The notes beneath the pieces are model-generated. The model did no database searches. It was not told the origin of the DNA and saw only the letters and a program-made list of their open reading frames with translations. DNA of 64,000 nucleotides, taken from positions 133,941,252 through 134,005,251 of the forward strand of contig NC_090026.1 of assembly GCF_037176765.1 (NCBI RefSeq), written 5' to 3'. Of this stretch, positions 45,260 to 59,400 are shown one piece after another. This DNA is from Anolis sagrei (Eukaryota; Chordata; Lepidosauria; Squamata; Anolidae). The number at the start of each line of letters is the position of its first letter. Position 1 is the first letter of the stretch. Position numbers and translations under genes: made by a program.

Positions 45260-45385
45260 CTACTTCTTCTTGCCCTTGGCCTTGTCCTTGTTCTTGTTCT
45301 TCTTGCCCTTCATCTCGGCCAGGCGGAGCCGCTCCTCCTCCTCGCGCTTCTTCTTCTTCCCCAGGGGGGTCTTGCTGTACCAGTC
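45260..45385 (-). CDS. IQCA1L: IQCA1L exon 19: C-terminus and stop
   Basis: DWYSKTPLGKKKKREEEERL, RLAEMKGKKNKNKDKAKGKK, K, stop TAG. DWYSKTPLGKK matches the IQCA family end. A CAG/CTG tract follows the stop. Confidence 0.95.
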   Translation of the reverse strand, partial: DWYSKTPLGKKKKREEEERLRLAEMKGKKNKNKDKAKGKKK

Positions 45386-45488
45386 CTGCGGGGGGGGGCA
45401 GGGGGGGCGGGGGCGTGACCAGGGGCCGAGGGGGGGGCGTGGCCGAATCCCCCGCCCTTCTGCCCTCCCTCGAGGCCCCCTGGCCCAC

Positions 45489-45727
45489 CTGGAGGAGGCG
45501 CTCCTCCTCGGGGAAGACGGGGTCAGCGCGGGCGAGGGCCTGGAGCAGCTCTGCGGCCAGGAGGGGCCTCTTGGGCAGCTGGAGCAGCCTCCGCTCGCTC
45601 AGCACGGCCGACACCGCCCCCGCCATCGCGCCCTGGCTGTAGCCCTCCGACACCTTGGCCAGCGCGCTCATGTCCAGCCGGGAAGACACCGCCCCGCCCT
45701 GGCGCTCGATCAGGCGCCGCCACGTCA
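45489..45727 (-). CDS. IQCA1L: IQCA1L exon 18: AAA lid region
   Basis: TWRRLIERQGGAVSSRLDMS, ALAKVSEGYSQGAMAGAVSA, VLSERRLLQLPKRPLLAAEL, LQALARADPVFPEEERLLQ. It starts in phase 1 (acceptor CCGTAG) and ends phase 0 before GTGGGC. Confidence 0.95.
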
Positions 45728-45839
45728 CTACGGGGGGGGGGGAGAGGAGGGGGAGAGGGGGGAGAGGGGGGTCAGCAGGGGGTGAGTGAATCACACACAC
45801 ACCCCAACGAGGAAGGGAATTGAGAGCGGAGGGGGGGAG

Positions 45840-47360
45840 GGGCAAAGAAGGAAAGGAGGAGTAAAGGGAGAAAGGACCAAATGAAGGAAAGGAGATGCGG
45901 GAGAAGAAAGAAAGAAAAAAAGGAAAGGAAGTAATGGAAGTAAAAGGAAGGGAAGGAAAATTAAGAGAAGGAAGGGAGTAAAGGAAGAAAGAAGGAAGGA
46001 GATGGAATGGAAGAAAAAAAGAAAGAAAGAAAGAAAGAGGAAAGGAAGCAAGGAAATAAAGAACTGGAAGTGCAAGGAATGAAAGAAAAGTTATGAGAAT
46101 GAAGGAAGGAGATGGAAGAGAAGAAAGAAAGAGGAAAAGAAGGAAGGAAATGGAAGAAAAAGGAAGGAAAAGGTGGTGCAGAGAAGGAATGGAGGAGGGA
46201 GAGAAGGAAGAAAAAAAGAAAGGACAAAAGGAAGAAGTTGGGAGAGTAAAAGTAAAGAAAGGTGAAAGGAACGAAATGGAAGTGAAAAGAAGGGAAAGAA
46301 AGTTAAGAGAAGGAAGGGAGGATTGAGGAAAGAAAGAAGGAAAGACGAAAGAAAGGAAAGAAGGAAATGGAATGGAAGAAAGAAATAAAGACCAAAGGAA
46401 GGAAGGAAGAAAAGAAATGGAACTGAAAGTAAGGGAAAGGAAGTTAAGAGAAGTAAGTAGGAAAGGAAAGGAAGAAAGAACAAAAGGAAGGAAAGAAGGA
46501 GATGGAGTGGAAGAAAGGAAGACAGACAGGAGGGGGAGAGGGGGGAGAGGGTCAGCAGGGGGTGAGTGTACGCCCCCCCCCTCCACAAGGAAGGGAATTG
46601 AAAGCGGAGGGGGGGGGAGCAAGGAAGGAAAGGAAGAGTAAAGGGAGAAAGGACCAAATGAAGGAAAGGGGATGGAGGAGAAGAAGGAAAGAAAGGAAGA
46701 AAAAAAGGAAAAGAAGTAATGGAAGTGAAGGGAAGGGAAGGAAGGAAGGACAAAAGGAAGGAAGGAAGGAAAAGAAAGAAAGAAAGAAAGAAAGGGGAGT
46801 GAAATGAAAGGAAGTTAAGAGAAGGGAATGGAGGAAAGGAAGAAAAAAAGAGGAAAGGAAGCAAGGAAGTAAAGAAACGGAAGTGAAAGGAATGAAAAAA
46901 GTTAAGAGAAGGAAGAAGGAAAGGAAAGGAAGTAAGGACAAAAGGAAGGAAAGAAGGAGACGGAAGAAAGAAAGAAATGGAAGTGAAAGGAAGAGAAGGA
47001 AAATTAAGAGAAGGAAGGAGGAAATTGAAAGGAAAGTAAAGGAAAGATGGTGATGAGAAGGAAGGAAGGAGGGAGGAAAGGAAGGGAGATGAAGGAAGGA
47101 AGGAAGGAGATGGAATGGAAGAAAGAAGAAAAGATGGATGGAAGGAAGGAATTAGAAATGAAAAGAATGGAAAGAAAGTTAACAGAAGGAAGGAGATAGA
47201 AGAGGAGAAAAAAGACGGAAGGAAATGGAAGTGAAAGGAAGAGAAAGATGGTGAAGAGAAGGGAGGAAGGGAAGAAAGAAGGAAGGACTGGAATGGAAAA
47301 AAGAAAAAGAGAAAAGGAAAGATACTGGAAGCGAAAGGAAGAGAAGGAAAGTTAAGAGAA
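45840..47360 (+). repeat. 1.5-kb purine-rich (GGAA/GAAA)n region
   Basis: The + strand is almost all A/G with unit-like motifs (GGAAGTGAAAGGAAGAGAAG, AAAGTTAAGAGAAGGAAGGG) at intervals of 100-200 bp. It fills IQCA1L intron 17. A block at 45740-45835 is repeated at 46530-46620. Confidence 0.88.
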
Positions 47361-47384
47361 GGAAGGGCTATAACAAGAATAAGG

Positions 47385-50340
<2,956 letters not shown>

Positions 50341-50735
50341 ATCCTAGCTCATAGAATGTAGGTACACTACTCTGCTCATCCATCTCACCCAGGGCTTAAA
50401 ATTTCTATCCTTTGTAATTGGCCCAGCCTACTCTGCTCAATATTATTTGTTATTTTATGTTATATCCTGTGTTTATCTTGAATTATTTTCTTTTGCTATA
50501 TTTTATTGTATTTTATTTTGATGTGCTATTCTATGATTGTATGGTTGAATTCTTTTTGCCTTGTTGTAATTGTTGGGCTTGGCCTCATGTTAGCGGTCTG
50601 CATTTGTCTCTTCTGCCTTTTCTTCCTTCCATTGAGGACACATTTTGCCTCTCTCTAGGCAAAAAGTAGCTGCATGGATCTTTTTCCTTGAGTCCCCTTG
50701 GGAAGACAGTAGCGGGGTATAAATAAAGTTGTTAC

Positions 50736-50777
<42 letters not shown>

Positions 50778-51070
50778 TACTATTTCAAACACAAAAAGAT
50801 GAGTCCACAACAGTCAAGATCACTCTGCTGGCTGTTGTATTGGATCACACCTTGGGCCCTTCCCAAGTGTCTAGGACTGTGTGATGTATCAGCGAATAAT
50901 GTGTGCAGATCCCAGTAAAGTGGCCTTTTGCAGCTGAGAGATGGTAATGTTGTCATCGCTGATTGTTTTTAAGTGCAGGCCAAGGTCTTGAGGCACTGCA
51001 CCCAGTGTGCTGATCACCACTGGGTGATTATTATTATTGTTATATTATTATTATTTTGAGCCTAACAACT
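50341..51070. other. Intron DNA with LTR-like pieces and TTA tracts
   Basis: Another LTR-like piece lies at 50595-50690. (ATT)n at 50738-50775 is followed by the spacer of the 1289 array (GATGAGTCCACAACAGTCAA). ATTATTATT occurs again at 51030-51055. IQCA1L intron 12. Confidence 0.5.
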
Positions 51071-51309
51071 CAGATTCCCCAACACGACGGATGACGTCAC
51101 CTGCGGGAAATGAGGTTCGGGGTGGGGGGGCTTGGCAGGCCTGTCTGTGGGATTGACCCTTCCTGGCCAGGCCCGCCTTAATTGTAGGAGGAAGAGGGGA
51201 AAGAGGGGGCACAAGGAAGGGGATCCCCCTCCGGGCCAGGACCTTCCTTGGAGGAGGGGGGGGTCCTTCCCCTTCCGCCCTCCTTCCCCCCCTCTCTCCC
51301 CCGCCCTAC

Positions 51310-51359
51310 CTGTCTGGGGTCAGGTCCTTCTCCTTCTTGCCCCGCTTCCCCTTTTTTTT
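51310..51359 (-). CDS. IQCA1L: IQCA1L exon 12: Lys-rich linker
   Basis: KKKGKRGKKEKDLTPDR (last codon split, phase 2). The exon starts with eight A after GCAG. EKDLTPDR is identical to the family motif. Donor GTAGGG. Confidence 0.93.
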
Positions 51360-51455
51360 CTGCGTGGAGGAAGAGAAAGAGAGACACAGAGAGGAAGCCG
51401 GTCTTCATCCCCCACGAGGAGGCCCTCCCCCCCTCCCCGTGGACCCCCGGCTGAC

Positions 51456-51557
51456 CTTTCCCCCCTTCCCCCCTTTGCGGGGCTTGGCGGGTCGGGGCTC
51501 CTCTTGGCCCATCGCACGGCGCAGGTTCTGCAGCTCCTCCCGCATCAGCTCGTCCAC
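51456..51557 (-). CDS. IQCA1L: IQCA1L exon 11
   Basis: VDELMREELQNLRRAMGQEE then PRPAKPRKGGKGGK, 34 codons, phase 0. VDELMRxELxNL is conserved in IQCA proteins. Donor GTCAGC. Confidence 0.95.
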
Positions 51558-51589
51558 CTGCCGGGGGGGGGGGGGGAGAAGAAAGGGAG

Positions 51590-52170
51590 GGGTTATAAGG
51601 GGTGATCCCACCATAAACATAGCTGAGTACCAGAAGAAGAAGAAGAACAAGAAGAAGAAGAAGAGGAAAAAGAAGAAGGGGAAGAGGAAGAGGAAGGCAA
51701 GGTCCAACATGTGGCTGACCAGCTGGGGGGGGGGGGGGGCACTGTGTGGCTCCTGGCCCTGAATGACATGAGTGCCCCTCAGCTGAACAACTTGGGAACT
51801 TCATAACCAGTAGAAACTAAAGTGGGATGAGCTGGGAGAAGCTTCTATTCTTAGGATGGATCAGGATTGTAGAGTCAGAACCTTAGGTTCAAAAGTATTT
51901 ATTGAAGTAAAAGAAATGCATTCTAGATAGAAAAGGTCTTGGAGATGGACTAGGTTACTAAGTCTCACTTTCTAAGAAAGGTAAAAGGACAAAAAGTTCT
52001 TAAAAATCCATGCAGCTACATTTTGCCTTAAAAAAGAGGCAAAAAGTGCATCCTGATTGGAAGGAAGAAAAGCAGAAGAGGGTGGAAAATGGTGGAGACC
52101 GCACGGTCAACCCCAGAGCAGTAAAAATACTTTTGAAAAGGAAGTTCCCTCACAAAATTCCATTGCTACA
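51590..52170 (-). mobile_element. LTR-like dispersed repeat
   Basis: GGTTCAAAAGTATTTATTGA, CATTCTAGATAGAAAAGGTC, TGCATCCTGATTGGAAGGAA, CTCACAAAATTCCATTGCTA: the full family order in reverse orientation. AGAAGAAGAAGAA and poly-G tracts lie at 51635-51735. Confidence 0.6.
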
Positions 52171-52334
52171 TCATCAAAGGGGAGGAGACAGAGGCAAGGA
52201 GGAAGAGGAAAGACAAAGCCCTTTCTAGGAAAAACATGCAGAGGAATGTGTGTATGTATGTGTATGTATGTGGGAGGGGGGGGGGGAATCCCTCAGCCTA
52301 ATCCTATTTCCTGTCTTTCTACTTTTTTTCCCTT

Positions 52335-52690
52335 TCAGGAGCAACCTCAGAAACTGCAAGTCGCTTCTGGTGTGAGAGAATTGGCCATCTGCAAGGACGT
52401 TGCCCAGGGGTTGCTGCCCAGATGTTTTGATGTTTTACCATCCTTGTGGGAGGCTTCTCTTATGTCCCACATGGTGAGCTGGAGCTGACAGAGGGAGCTC
52501 ATCCATGCTACTCGTTGAAAGCTGGAAACTTGATGATGCAAGAGACTTGTGCAGTCCAGGGATGAAACCCAACATCCCCCCCCCTGGAGCTGACAGAGGG
52601 AGCTCATCCATGCTACTCATTGAGGGCTGGAAACTTGATGCGGCAAGAGACTTGTGCAGTCCAGGGATGAAACCCAACCCCTCCGCCCAC
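52335..52690 (+). mobile_element. SINE copy with a duplicated 3' part
   Basis: GGAGCAACCTCAGAAACTGC, TTGGCCATCTGCAAGGACGT, CATCCTTGTGGGAGGCTTCT, then GAGCTGACAGAGGGAGCTCA twice (52482, 52586), each followed by TCCATGCTACTC and GGAAACTTGATG. Confidence 0.65.
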
Positions 52691-52797
52691 CTGAAGCCGA
52701 ATCTCGGTCTCCACTTCGCGCCGCTTCTCCGCTTTGATGAGCTCCTCCTGGAAGCGCTGCTCAAAGTTCTCCACCTCGTCGCGGTCGCTCCAGCATC
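52691..52797 (-). CDS. IQCA1L: IQCA1L exon 10
   Basis: CWSDRDEVENFEQRFQEELI then KAEKRREVETEIRLQ. Phase 1 to 0, donor GTGGGC. It matches WRSRDESMNFHQRYELELIK of the human paralogue. Confidence 0.95.
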
Positions 52798-52880
52798 CTT
52801 GAGAGGAGGGGGGTTAGGGGTGAACGGTGGGGGGAGGACCAAGGCCCCCTCCCCCTCCTGCCCCCCTCCCCCCCACTCAC

Positions 52881-52956
52881 CGGTGTAGCGGATGAAGCCC
52901 TGGTTGATGGTGCCCACAAATTTGGAGGGGCAGAGCGTCAGGCCCTCATCCTCCTC
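52881..52956 (-). CDS. IQCA1L: IQCA1L exon 9
   Basis: EEDEGLTLCPSKFVGTINQG then FIRYT, ending phase 1 before GTGAGT. A (GGAA)n array starts directly at its acceptor, so the polypyrimidine tract is CCTT-repeat DNA. Confidence 0.94.
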
Positions 52957-53527
52957 CTGCAGAAGGAAGGAAGGAAGGAAGGAAGGAAGGAAGGAAGGAA
53001 GGAAGGAAAGAAAGAAGGAAAGACAAAAGGGAAGGAGGGAAGGAAGGAAGGAAAGAAGGAAGGAAGGAAGGACGGAAGGAGGGAAGGAAGGAAAGAAGGA
53101 AGGAAAGAAGGAAGGAAAGAAGGAAGGGAGGGAGACAGGAAGGAAGAAAGAAAAAAAGAAAGGAAAGAAGGAAAGAAGGAAGGAAGGAAAGAAGGGAGGG
53201 AGGGAGGGAAGAAGGGAGGAAAGGAGGAAGGGAGGGACAGAGGAAGGAAGGAAGGAAGGAAGGGAGGGAGGGAGGGAGGGAGGGAGGAAAGAAGGAAGGA
53301 AGGGAGATGGAGGGAGGAAGAAAGGACAAAAGGGAAGGAGGGAACGAAGGAAAGAAGGAAGGAAGGAAAGAAGGAAAGACAAAAGGGAAGGAAGGAAAGT
53401 AGGAAGGGAGGGAGGGAGGAAAAAAGGAAGGAAAGAAGGAAGGAGGGAAAGAGGAAGGAAGGAAGGAAGGAAGGAAGGAAGGAAGGAAGGGAGGGAGGGA
53501 GGGAGGGAGGGAGGGAGGGAGGAAGGA
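52957..53527 (+). repeat. (GGAA)n/(GGGA)n purine array
   Basis: 570 bp of AAGGAAGGAAGGAAGGAAGG and GAGGGAGGGAGGGAGGGAGG. It adjoins the acceptor of IQCA1L exon 9. Long Pro/Ser/Phe-rich - strand frames here are repeat artefacts. Confidence 0.93.
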
Positions 53528-53626
53528 TGGTAGGTTGACGACCCCCTTCCCCATCATGGTCAGCACTCCATCCTCCACCAGAAGCCCCCCCCTCCCTTTG
53601 GGGAGGGGTCTTCCTCCTCGCCTCAC

Positions 53627-53782
53627 CGCCTTCTTGTCCTTCTTGCCCTTCTTCTCCTTCTTCTCCTTCTCCTTCTTCTCCTTGCCCTCCTTCTTGTCCT
53701 TGCCTTTCTCCTCCTTCTTCTTCGCTTTCTCTTTCTTCTTCTTCTCGGCCAGGAGTTCCGCCAGGTCCAGATCGGCCTTCAC
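53627..53782 (-). CDS. IQCA1L: IQCA1L exon 8: Lys/Glu-rich segment
   Basis: VKADLDLAELLAEKKKKEKA, KKKEEKGKDKKEGKEKKEKE, KKEKKGKKDKKA, 52 codons, phase 0, donor GTGAGG. A highly charged coil as in human IQCA proteins (KKEKGKKGKKDKKKDK). Confidence 0.93.
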
Positions 53783-53818
53783 CTGTCAAGCGGAAGGAGG
53801 GGCTTACTGGGGGGTTCA

Positions 53819-53977
<159 letters not shown>

Positions 53978-54039
53978 TCAGCAAATGAGAAATTTTGGAC
54001 CTTCCAAGCCTTCACTATTTGTTTGTTAATGTACATATA

Positions 54040-55020
54040 GAATCATAGAATCAAAGAGTTGGAAGAGACCTCATGGGCCATGATTTTCTTTTTGTGAGAA
54101 GACCGAGACAAAGAAGGCATTAAGTAGTTCTGCCTTTTCCCTATCCCCTGTCAGCATTGCCCCATCTTCTCCTCAAAGAGGTCCTATCGCCTCCTTGTTT
54201 TTCCTTTTTCTACTGACATAAGAATAGAAGCCCTTTTTATTGTTTTTAATGTCCTTGGCAAGCCTGAGCTCGTTTTGTGCTTTAGCCTTGCGGACCTTTT
54301 CCCTACAGGTGTTGGCTATTTGTTTGAATTCTTCTTTGGTGATTTCTCCCTTTTTCCACTTCTTGTGCATGTCTCTTTTGTGTCTTAGCACAGTTAGAAG
54401 TTCTTTGGACATGCATTCTGGCTTCTTTGGACTTGTCCTATTTTTTCTCTTTGTTGGCACGGTTTGCAACTGCGCCTTGAGTATTTTACTCTTGAGAAAC
54501 TCCCATCCATCCGTAACTCCCTTGTCTTTTAGTATCTGTGTCCACGGAATGCTGCTCAGCATTTCCTTCATTTTTGGAAATCGGCTCTCCTAAAGTCCAA
54601 AATGCGGGTTTGACTTGTCTTAGTTTCGGCCTTCCTTTGTACCTCAAATTGCAGGAGCACATGGTCACTTGCCCCTAAGGATCCTACCACTTCGACCGCA
54701 TCGATCAGGTCCTCCGCATTTGTTAGGATGAGATCAAGAGTAGCCAATCCCCTTGTTGCCTCTTCTACCTTCTGGACCATGAAATTGTCTGCAAGGCAAG
54801 CGAGGAATTTGTTGGACCTTGTACTCTTGGCCGAGTTTGTTTTCCAGCAAATATCGGGATAGTTGAAATCGCCCATGACTACTACATCTCTTCTCTGTGC
54901 CTGTTTGGTCAACTGTTGGCAGAAGACTTCATCAAGTTCCTCCTCCTGGCTTGGAGGTCTGTAGTAGACTCCTACAACAAGATCTTTTTGAGTCCCAGTT
55001 CCCTTGATTCTTATTTGCTA
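54040..55020 (-). mobile_element. CR1 LINE fragment (endonuclease end, linker, 3' terminus)
   Basis: - strand frames encode VVVMGDFNYPDICWKTNSAK, NKFLACLADNFMVQKVEEAT, RGLATLDLILTNAEDLIDAV, LGASDHVLLQFEVQ, then PKKPECMSKELLTVLRHKRD and RKAKAQNELRLAKDIKNNKK, a CR1 ORF2 before the polymerase. The two frames differ by one shift near 54570. The polymerase is deleted, and a terminal AGAATCATAGAATCAAAGAG (54040-54060) closes the element. Confidence 0.85.
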
Positions 55021-55079
55021 ATTACGTATTCATTTGCCAGAGAAACTACATCCTATCTATAACCGAACTTTAATAAGAA

Positions 55080-55560
55080 TTATTTATTTATTTATCCAGA
55101 ACATGTCTACCCCGTCCATCTCAACCTCCAAAGAGGGACTCTGGGCGGCTAACGACAGGCAACTATTCAGTGCCAAGACAATATAATAACATAACACATA
55201 AAATACAATTAGCATACATTTAAAAACTGTTGTAAATATACATTAAAACAGTTGGCTGGTTCAAATTGTCATCCAAATCAGTCCACTAAAACCTTATCTT
55301 CCCCCGTAAATCAGTCTATTCTGCGAACGCTTGATCCCACAGCCAGGATTTGAGTTTCTTCCAGAAGATCAGAAGGGATGGGCCAGATCTAATCTCATAA
55401 GGGAGGGAGATCCACAGCCGAGGGGCCACCACAGAGAAGGCCCTGTCTCTCATCCTCACCAAATGCGACTGCGATGGCGGTGGGACCAAGAGCAGGGACT
55501 CACCGGATGATCTTAAGGTCCTTGGTGGTACGAAGAGGGAGATACGTTTGCACAGGTAAA
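55080..55560 (-). mobile_element. LINE 3' region (L2-like)
   Basis: Antisense on +: TTTATTTATTTATCCAGAAC, GGGACTCTGGGCGGCTAACG, GCCGAGGGGCCACCACAGAG, AAGGCCCTGTCTCTCATCCT. This is the typical lizard L2-type 3' end. Related pieces lie at 2385-2590 and 38985. Confidence 0.65.
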
Positions 55561-55784
55561 CTGGGCTGAAAACGTTTGTGAATTGTGCCTGAATTATGCT
55601 GAATTAATACAAGATGTTTGTGAATAAACAAGATATGTTACTTTTCAAAAGAAGACTTTGGGGATTTTTTTTTGTCTCTGAGTGCATATATTTTAAACTA
55701 AGAGGTTTCAAGAGAGAGTAGATGTTTTGGGCAACTGCAATTTCAACTTCAAATAAACATTTCCAAAACTCTGCAAGCTAAGAG
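55561..55784. other. Unassigned intron DNA
   Basis: AT-rich, no named element. IQCA1L intron 6. Confidence 0.3.
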
Positions 55785-57150
55785 TAGAGTCTCGCTTATC
55801 TGACCTTCACTTATCCGACATTCCAGTAGAGTCTCGCTTATCCGACCTTCACTTATCCAACATTCCAGTAGAGTCTCGCTTATCCGACCTTCAATTATCC
55901 AACATTCCAGTAGAGTCTCGCTTATCCGACCTTCAATTATCCAACATTCCAGTAGAGTCTCGCTTATCCGACCTTCACTTATCCAACATTCCAGTAGAGT
56001 CTCGCTTATCCGACCTTCACTTATCCAACATTCCAGTAGAGTCTCGCTTATCCGACCTTCACTTATCCGACATTCCAGATAAGAGGCTGGACTGGAAGCA
56101 TTCTCCCTCCTTCCCTCTGTGATTTCCACGCTCCTCTTCTGTATCCGGGCACTTCCTGCTGGGCTGCTCTAGCACCGAGGTTTCCCCCTGCCTTGACCCT
56201 TGAGTCCTTGTTGTTAGTATTCTAGGTGTCCCCCACTCCATATTTTCCGACATTTTCAGTTTTCTGGTGTTCTGCTGCCCTATTTATGTCAGAGAAGTGA
56301 GACTCTACTGTATATGTTTTTATGTGTGCAGTGGCATGCCTTTGTCCCTGGCAGTTCAAAGACGTGGTTTAGTTACCTGTGTGCCATTACATGAATGCTT
56401 ATGAATATCACGTTTTCAAAGGGTTGACAACTTGACTCCTAACGAGGTCATGCCTTTCCTTTCAAAAGGTGGTGTCCAGCAAATTTTGGTCCTCCAGGTG
56501 TTTTGAACTGCAACTCCCACCAGCCTCAGGCCCCTTCCTCCTCCCCCCCCCCCCCCAGCTGCTAGACAATACAAGAGGGTGGAGGAGGGAGGACCGGAAG
56601 CGGAAGCCTCCTCCCTCCTTCTCTTTGTGATTTCCATGGTCCTGTTCTGTATCCGGGCACTTCCAGCTGGGCTGCTCTAGCCTCAAGGCATTGACTCCAT
56701 ATTATCCAACACTTTAATTTTTCTGATGTTCTGCCGTCCCGTTTATGTCGGAGAAGCGAGACTCTACTGTATATGTTTTTTGTCTTGTTTTGTTGTGTTT
56801 GTGTGCAGTGGCATGCCTTTGTCCCTGGCAGTTCAAAGACATGGTTTAGCAGTTTAACAATTTAGTTAATTGTGTGCCATACCTGTGACTCCGTATTATC
56901 CAACATTTTCATTTTTCTGATGTTCTGTCATCCCATTTATGTCGGAGAAGCGAGATTCTACTGCATATGTTTTTGTTTTGCTTTTGTGCAGTGGCATGCC
57001 TTTGTCCTGGGCAGTTCAAAGACATGGTTTAGCAGTTTAACAACTGAGTTACTTATGTGCTATACCTGTGACTCTGTATTATCCAACATTTTCATTTTTC
57101 GGATGTTCTGTCGTCCCATTTATGTCGGATAAGCGAGACTCTACTGTATA
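55785..57150. mobile_element. Tigger-like DNA element with expanded ends
   Basis: The left end CAGTAGAGTCTCGCTTATCC, GACCTTCACTTATCCAACAT is repeated about seven times with a 42-bp period (55788-56080). The matching inverted right end (TCGGAGAAGCGAGACTCTAC, TGTATA) occurs four times (56288, 56742, 56940, 57124), each with TGTGCAGTGGCATGCCTTTG. The TcMar-Tigger assignment rests on the CAGTAGAGTCTCGCTTATCC ends. Confidence 0.7.
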
Positions 57151-57339
57151 TTATTTTTGTTTTGTTTTTGTGCAGTGGCATGCCTTTGTCCCTGGCAGTT
57201 CAAAGACATGGTTTAGCAGTTTAATAGCTGAGTTACCTGTGTGCCATTACACGAATGCTTATGAATATAACTTTTTCAATGGGTTGACTCCTAACGAGTT
57301 CATGCCATTCCTTTCAAAAGGTATTATCCAGCAAATCTT

Positions 57340-57510
57340 GGCCCTCCAGGTATGTTGGACTCCAACTCCCAGCATTCCTCACAGACTCAGGCCCCTTCCT
57401 CCCCCCCCCCCCCCCAGCCGCTTAAGCGGCTGGGAAGGGGGAAGGAAAGGGCCTGAGGCTGTGAGGAATGCTGGGAGTTGGAGTCCAAAACACTTGGAGG
57501 GCGGGATATG
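57340..57510. mobile_element. Fold-back MITE
   Basis: Arms CTCCAGGTATGTTGGACTCC ... CTCACAGACTCAGGCCCCTT and GGGCCTGAGGCTGTGAGGAA ... GGAGTCCAAAACACTTGGAG meet at the palindrome CCGCTTAAGCGG. It ends 26 bp from IQCA1L exon 6. Confidence 0.7.
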
Positions 57511-57535
57511 GCAGCGGGTGGTGGGCTGGACTCAC

Positions 57536-57741
57536 TGGCACTCGATGAACCACTGTCGGAGCTGCTCCTTGAGGGCCTCGCGCATGCAGGGCCCCTCGGC
57601 CTCGTAGATGGCGTCGCGGACGTGGTCAAGGGCCTCCTGGTACTCGGCCTCGTAGTCGGCCTGGCGCATGCGCCTCAGCTCCTCACCCAGCTGTGCCCGG
57701 ATCATGGCCGGTGTGGCGCCCATCAGCTGCGGCTCCGGCTC
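57536..57741 (-). CDS. IQCA1L: IQCA1L exon 6
   Basis: EPEPQLMGATPAMIRAQLGE, ELRRMRQADYEAEYQEALDH, VRDAIYEAEGPCMREALKEQ, LRQWFIEC, ends phase 2 before GTGAGT. The LxxQLRQWFxEC motif matches EQIRQWFMEC. Confidence 0.96.
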
Positions 57742-57754
57742 CTTTGGGAAGAAT

Positions 57755-58405
57755 CATAGAGTCCTAGAGTTGGAAGAGACCTAGTGGGCCATCTAGTCCA
57801 ACCCCATCATGCCTATCTCATTGTGAGACCTTCTCACAGACTGAGACCTTTCTCCCACTGAGGTTTACCTCAGACTGACAGCTCCTAAGCTACAGCACAC
57901 CTGCTTATATAGAACTGCAACTTTTCATAGAATCCTTGAGTTGGAAGAGACCTCGTGGACCATCCAGTCCAACCCCATAATGCCTATCTCACACTGTGAG
58001 GCCTTTTCATAGACTGAGACCTTTCTCCCACTGAGGTTTACCTCAGACTGACAGCTACTAAGCTACAGGCACACCTGCTTATATAGAACTGAGTTGGAAG
58101 AGACCTGGTGGGCCATCTAGTCCAACCCCATAATGCCTATCTCACACTGTGAGGCCTTTTCATAGACTGAGACCTTTCTCCCACTGAGGTTTACCTCAGA
58201 CTGACAGCTATTAAGCTACAGGCACACCTGCTTATGTAGAACTTCAGCTTTTCATAGAATCCTAGAGTTGGAAGAGACCTGGTGGGCCATCCAGTCCAAC
58301 CCCATAATGTCTACCTCACTCTGTGAGGCCTTCTCACAGACTGAGACCTTTCTCCCACTGAGGTTTACCTCAGACGCACTTTCTGTCTGGATTTTGAGAA
58401 ATTTG
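57755..58405 (-). repeat. Tandem array, about 165-bp unit, 4 copies, CR1 end plus other
   Basis: Units: AGAATCCTAGAGTTGGAAGA, GACCTGGTGGGCCATCCAGT, CAACCCCATAATGCCTATCT, TCCCACTGAGGTTTACCTCA, GCACACCTGCTTATATAGAA. Starts near 57753, 57927, 58090 and 58255. Confidence 0.88.
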
Positions 58406-58419
58406 TCTAGTGGATTGGA

Positions 58420-58960
58420 GAGAGAATCCTAGAGTTGGAAGAGACCTGGTGGGCCATCATCCAGTCCAACCCCATTCTGCCAAGAAGCAGGAACATTGCA
58501 TTCAAATCACCCCCGACAGATGGCCATCCAGCCTCTGTTTAAAAGCCTCCAAAGAAGGAGTCTCCACCATACTCCGCGGCAGAGAGTTCCCCTGCTGAAC
58601 AGCTCTCCCAGTCAGGAAGTCCTTAGATCATAGAATCCTAGAGTTGGAAGAGACCTAGTGGGCCATCATCTAATCCAACCCCATTCTGTCAAGAAGCAGG
58701 AATGTTGCATTCAAATCACCCCGACAGATGGCCATCCAGCCTCTGTTTAAAAGCCTCCATAGAAGGAGCCTCCACCACACTCCAGGGCAGAGAGTTCCAC
58801 TGCTGAACGGCTCTCACAGTCAGGAAGTTCTTCCTAATGTTCAGATTGTGAGAACCGTGTGCGTGCCACCACACTCTGGGGCAGAGAGTTCCACTGCTGA
58901 ACGGCTCTCATAATCGGGAAGTTCTTCGTAATATTCAGATGGTGAGAAGCGTGTGTGCGC
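58420..58960 (-). mobile_element. Two to three CR1 3' ends in tandem
   Basis: CACCCCCGACAGATGGCCAT, AAAGCCTCCAAAGAAGGAGT, CAGGAAGTTCTTCCTAATGT and similar starts at 58425, 58628 and 58866 (partial). Confidence 0.8.
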
Positions 58961-59237
58961 GTGGGAGTGGGCGCGTGGGTGTGCGTGGGGAGTGGGGACG
59001 TGGAGGGGGGGACGTGGAGGGGGGAAGCTGCTCTTAATGGGCTGCTCCTCCTCCTCCCCCGCCCCCTCCCTCCTCGCTTTCCTGCCACTTTCCCGCCTCA
59101 TTGGTCCCCAAATGGATTTTAAATATCGTCCCGAGGACGCAATTACGGGAAACGCTGAACTCGGCACTCTCGGGGAGGGGAGGGGGGGAGGGGGGGAGGG
59201 AGGGGGAGGAGGGAGGGGAGGGGGAGGGTCTGCCCAC

Positions 59238-59309
59238 CATCCCGATGAAGGCCATCTCCATCTGCCGCGCCGCCGCCGTCATCCTCCGCAGGATGCAGCC
59301 CTTCCAGAT
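59238..59309 (-). CDS. IQCA1L: IQCA1L exon 5: IQ motif second half
   Basis: IWKGCILRRMTAAARQMEMA then FIGM, 24 codons, phase 0. With the end of exon 4 it forms IQKIWKGCILRRM, a calmodulin-type IQ motif. Acceptor CTTTCAG, donor GTGGGC. Confidence 0.93.
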
Positions 59310-59400
59310 CTGAAAGGGAAAGGAAGGGGCAGTGAGGGTCAGGGTCCCCTCTGGCCCCCTCTGACCCCCTCCCCCTCCCCTCCCCCTCCCCCGGGCTGAC

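Noticed and set aside
53535-53610. Extension of IQCA1L exon 8 into GGLLVEDGVLTMMGKGVVN
   Set aside because: A good donor (GCG|GTGAGG at 53626) lies before it, and the family continues directly from KKDKKA to the next exon EEDEG.
55749-56129. In-frame 14-residue protein repeat (GRISETLLECWISE type)
   Set aside because: The 42-bp DNA repeat of Tigger-like ends is a multiple of three, so the frame stays open by chance.
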